NCBI GenBank assembly: GCA_009936695.1
Contig: JAACEA010000358.1
Coordinates: forward strand, 1 to 6,286
Reading direction: 5' to 3'
Source: Planctomycetia bacterium
GTDB taxonomy: Bacteria; Planctomycetota; Phycisphaerae; Phycisphaerales; SM1A02
Length of the DNA stretch: 6,286 bases
Shown here: in pieces, positions 5,054-6,286 of the stretch
How the letters are laid out: every line of letters begins with the position of its first letter
Position numbering within the stretch: the stretch's first letter is position 1
Program-made: the position numbers and the translations under genes
Notes under the pieces: generated by a model
What the model saw: the letters and a program-made list of their open reading frames with translations, nothing else
Told to the model about the DNA's origin: nothing
The model's database searches: none

Positions 5054-5704
5054 TCAGTTCATCGGCCCGAGCCGGCCGACCTCCGCGAATACCGCCGCAT
5101 AGAGTCCGGCGCAGCCGGTCATCACGAACACGTGCCAGACGACGTGGAAGCCGCGGCGGTGATCCTGCAGGTAGAACCCGACACCCGCGGTGAACGCGAG
5201 GCCCGCGGCCAGCAGCGAGATCAGGCTGGCGGTGCCAAGGCGTTCGAACATCGGGACCGCGGCGACCAGGCACACCCACCCCATGAGAAGATAGATCGTG
5301 GTGGAGAGGATCTCGAAGCGGCCGGTGAACCGGATCTTGAGCAGCACGCCCACCAACGCCATCGTCCAGACCGCGATCAGCAGTCCGTCCCCCCAGGGGC
5401 CACGCAGCCCGGTGAGACAGATCGGCGTGTAACTCCCGGCGATGAGCACGTAGATCGAGGCGTGGTCCAGGATTCGCAGGCGACGCCGGCGTTCGGGATC
5501 GCGACTGGCGTGATAGATGGTCGATGCGGCCAGGGCCAGCACCATCGAAAGTCCGAAGACGGTGCAGCCGACGAGGGCGGTGGTGTCGCCTCGCTCCGCC
5601 GCCAGGACCAGAAGCACCGGCATCGCGGCCAGCGCAGCGAGGCAGCCGACGCCGTGGGTGATGGCGTTCCAGTGTTCCTCGCGGTGGGAGGCGGTCGTGG
5701 ACAT
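5054..5704 (-). CDS. trhA: Hemolysin III / PAQR family membrane protein TrhA
   Basis: A 216-residue protein predicted to have seven transmembrane helices. It carries the family's conserved blocks in order: EEHWNAITHGVG (9-20), STIYH (61-65, the SxxxH motif), RLRILDHASIYVLIAGSYTP (75-94), W113 in AVWTMALVG, YLLMGW (138-143), and HVVWH (187-191, HxxxH). Ser61, His65, Asp80, His187 and His191 are the residues expected to form a zinc site in PAQR/ceramidase-like proteins. Bacterial members were named for a hemolytic Bacillus protein, but most are thought to act in membrane lipid or fluidity homeostasis. Length is typical. The ATG at 5704 has GGAAGG 12 nt upstream, which is rather far. It lies 56 bp after ychF and 1 bp before the GTG of the DoxX-like gene, consistent with one operon. 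Confidence 0.94.
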   Translation of the reverse strand: MSTTASHREEHWNAITHGVGCLAALAAMPVLLVLAAERGDTTALVGCTVFGLSMVLALAASTIYHASRDPERRRRLRILDHASIYVLIAGSYTPICLTGLRGPWGDGLLIAVWTMALVGVLLKIRFTGRFEILSTTIYLLMGWVCLVAAVPMFERLGTASLISLLAAGLAFTAGVGFYLQDHRRGFHVVWHVFVMTGCAGLYAAVFAEVGRLGPMN

Positions 5705-5760
5705 GCTCGCAGGCTACCTTCCGGTCGACGAACCCGGGGCGACGCCTTCGGCCGGCCCTC

Positions 5761-6286
5761 CTACACGTTGAACAGGAAGTTCACCACGTCGCCGTCCTGC
5801 ATCACGTAGTCCTTGCCTTCGCTCCGGAGCTTCCCGGCCTCGCGAATGGACTTCTCGTTCTTGTGCTGGACGAGGTCGTCGACGAGGTAGCACTCGGCCC
5901 GGATGAAGCCGCGCTCGAAGTCGCCGTGGATCACGCCGGCGGCCTTGGGGGCGGTGTCGCCGGTGCGGATGGTCCAGGCCCGGATCTCCTTCGGGCCGGC
6001 GGTGAAGTAACTCTGGAGGCCGAGCAGGTCGTACGAGCCGCGTGCGACCACTGCGAGGGCGGGCTCCTCCATGCCGAGCGACTGGAGCATCTCGAGCTTG
6101 TCCTCGTCCTCGAGTTCGGCGAGTTCGCTTTCGATCTTGGCGCAGACCACCACCACGCCACCGCCGTTCTCCTCGGCGTACTTGCGGACCGCATCGACGA
6201 GCGGACCGGAACCATCGGCGTGATCTTCGTCGACGTTTGCGACGTAGAGGATCGGCTTGGCGGTGATGAACCCGAACGACCTGACC
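5761..6286 (-). CDS. ychF: Redox-regulated ATPase YchF, C-terminal part (runs off right edge)
   Basis: The last 174 codons of YchF/OLA1, a ribosome-associated P-loop ATPase of the Obg group acting in stress response and translation. Visible blocks are [17 protein letters not shown] near the right edge, '[15 protein letters not shown]', then the TGS domain from [12 protein letters not shown] through [20 protein letters not shown] to [19 protein letters not shown] at the stop. The G4 motif reads NVDE (visible residues 17-20), the NxxE variant that gives YchF its preference for ATP over GTP. Full-length homologues have about 360 residues, so the Walker A half and most of the coiled-coil insert lie outside the window. 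No frameshift or lesion is seen. It is the first visible gene of the ychF-trhA-DoxX-Coq4-like run; the promoter is off the edge. Confidence 0.96.
   Translation of the reverse strand, partial: VRSFGFITAKPILYVANVDEDHADGSGPLVDAVRKYAEENGGGVVVVCAKIESELAELEDEDKLEMLQSLGMEEPALAVVARGSYDLLGLQSYFTAGPKEIRAWTIRTGDTAPKAAGVIHGDFERGFIRAECYLVDDLVQHKNEKSIREAGKLRSEGKDYVMQDGDVVNFLFNV

Noticed and set aside
4679..5809. 376-codon plus-strand open frame opposite the DoxX-like and trhA genes
   Set aside because: It spans two recognisable minus-strand membrane proteins and the gap beyond; its product is low-complexity, H/R/D/Q-rich and unlike any domain.

Overview
This GC-rich window looks like a chromosome fragment from a planctomycete, most likely of the class Phycisphaerae. 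Two features carry that inference. One secreted protein ends in two dockerin-like repeats of the DLNGDGxVNGADLGLLLAxWG type, and its neighbour ends in a PAPGALALLGIAGLGARRRR-type PEP-CTERM tail; both endings are characteristic of Phycisphaerae. No ribosomal RNA or other taxonomic marker is present, so the assignment rests on protein style.

Layout, left to right. (1) 1-808, minus strand: a FlaR/adenylate-kinase-like P-loop protein overlaps by ATGA with a single-pass membrane or secreted protein that runs off the left edge. (2) 884-1135, plus strand: a small two-helix membrane protein of the DUF6868 type, the only plus-strand gene. (3) 1254-3206, minus strand: two exported proteins in separate transcription units, a PEP-CTERM protein (2556-3206) and a parallel beta-helix protein with dockerin-like repeats (1254-2213). 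Their intergenic regions hold two hairpin terminators, a shared GGAAATTTC palindrome, a 10-bp tandem repeat and a leader hairpin. (4) 3480-6286, minus strand: a probable operon in the order ychF (3' part only), trhA (hemolysin III/PAQR family), a DoxX-like membrane protein, and a two-domain protein joining an N-terminal TerB-like region to a C-terminal Coq4-like domain.

The window combines ordinary core genes (ychF, trhA) with a lineage-typical surface and export module. The two secreted proteins are probably anchored or sorted by different C-terminal signals. I see no prophage, insertion sequence, CRISPR array, RNA gene or defence island. The least ordinary items are the TerB-like/Coq4-like fusion and the regulatory DNA upstream of the two exported proteins. 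I do not see clear evidence of a wholly new system. The many long plus-strand reading frames opposite the minus-strand genes are GC-driven shadows.
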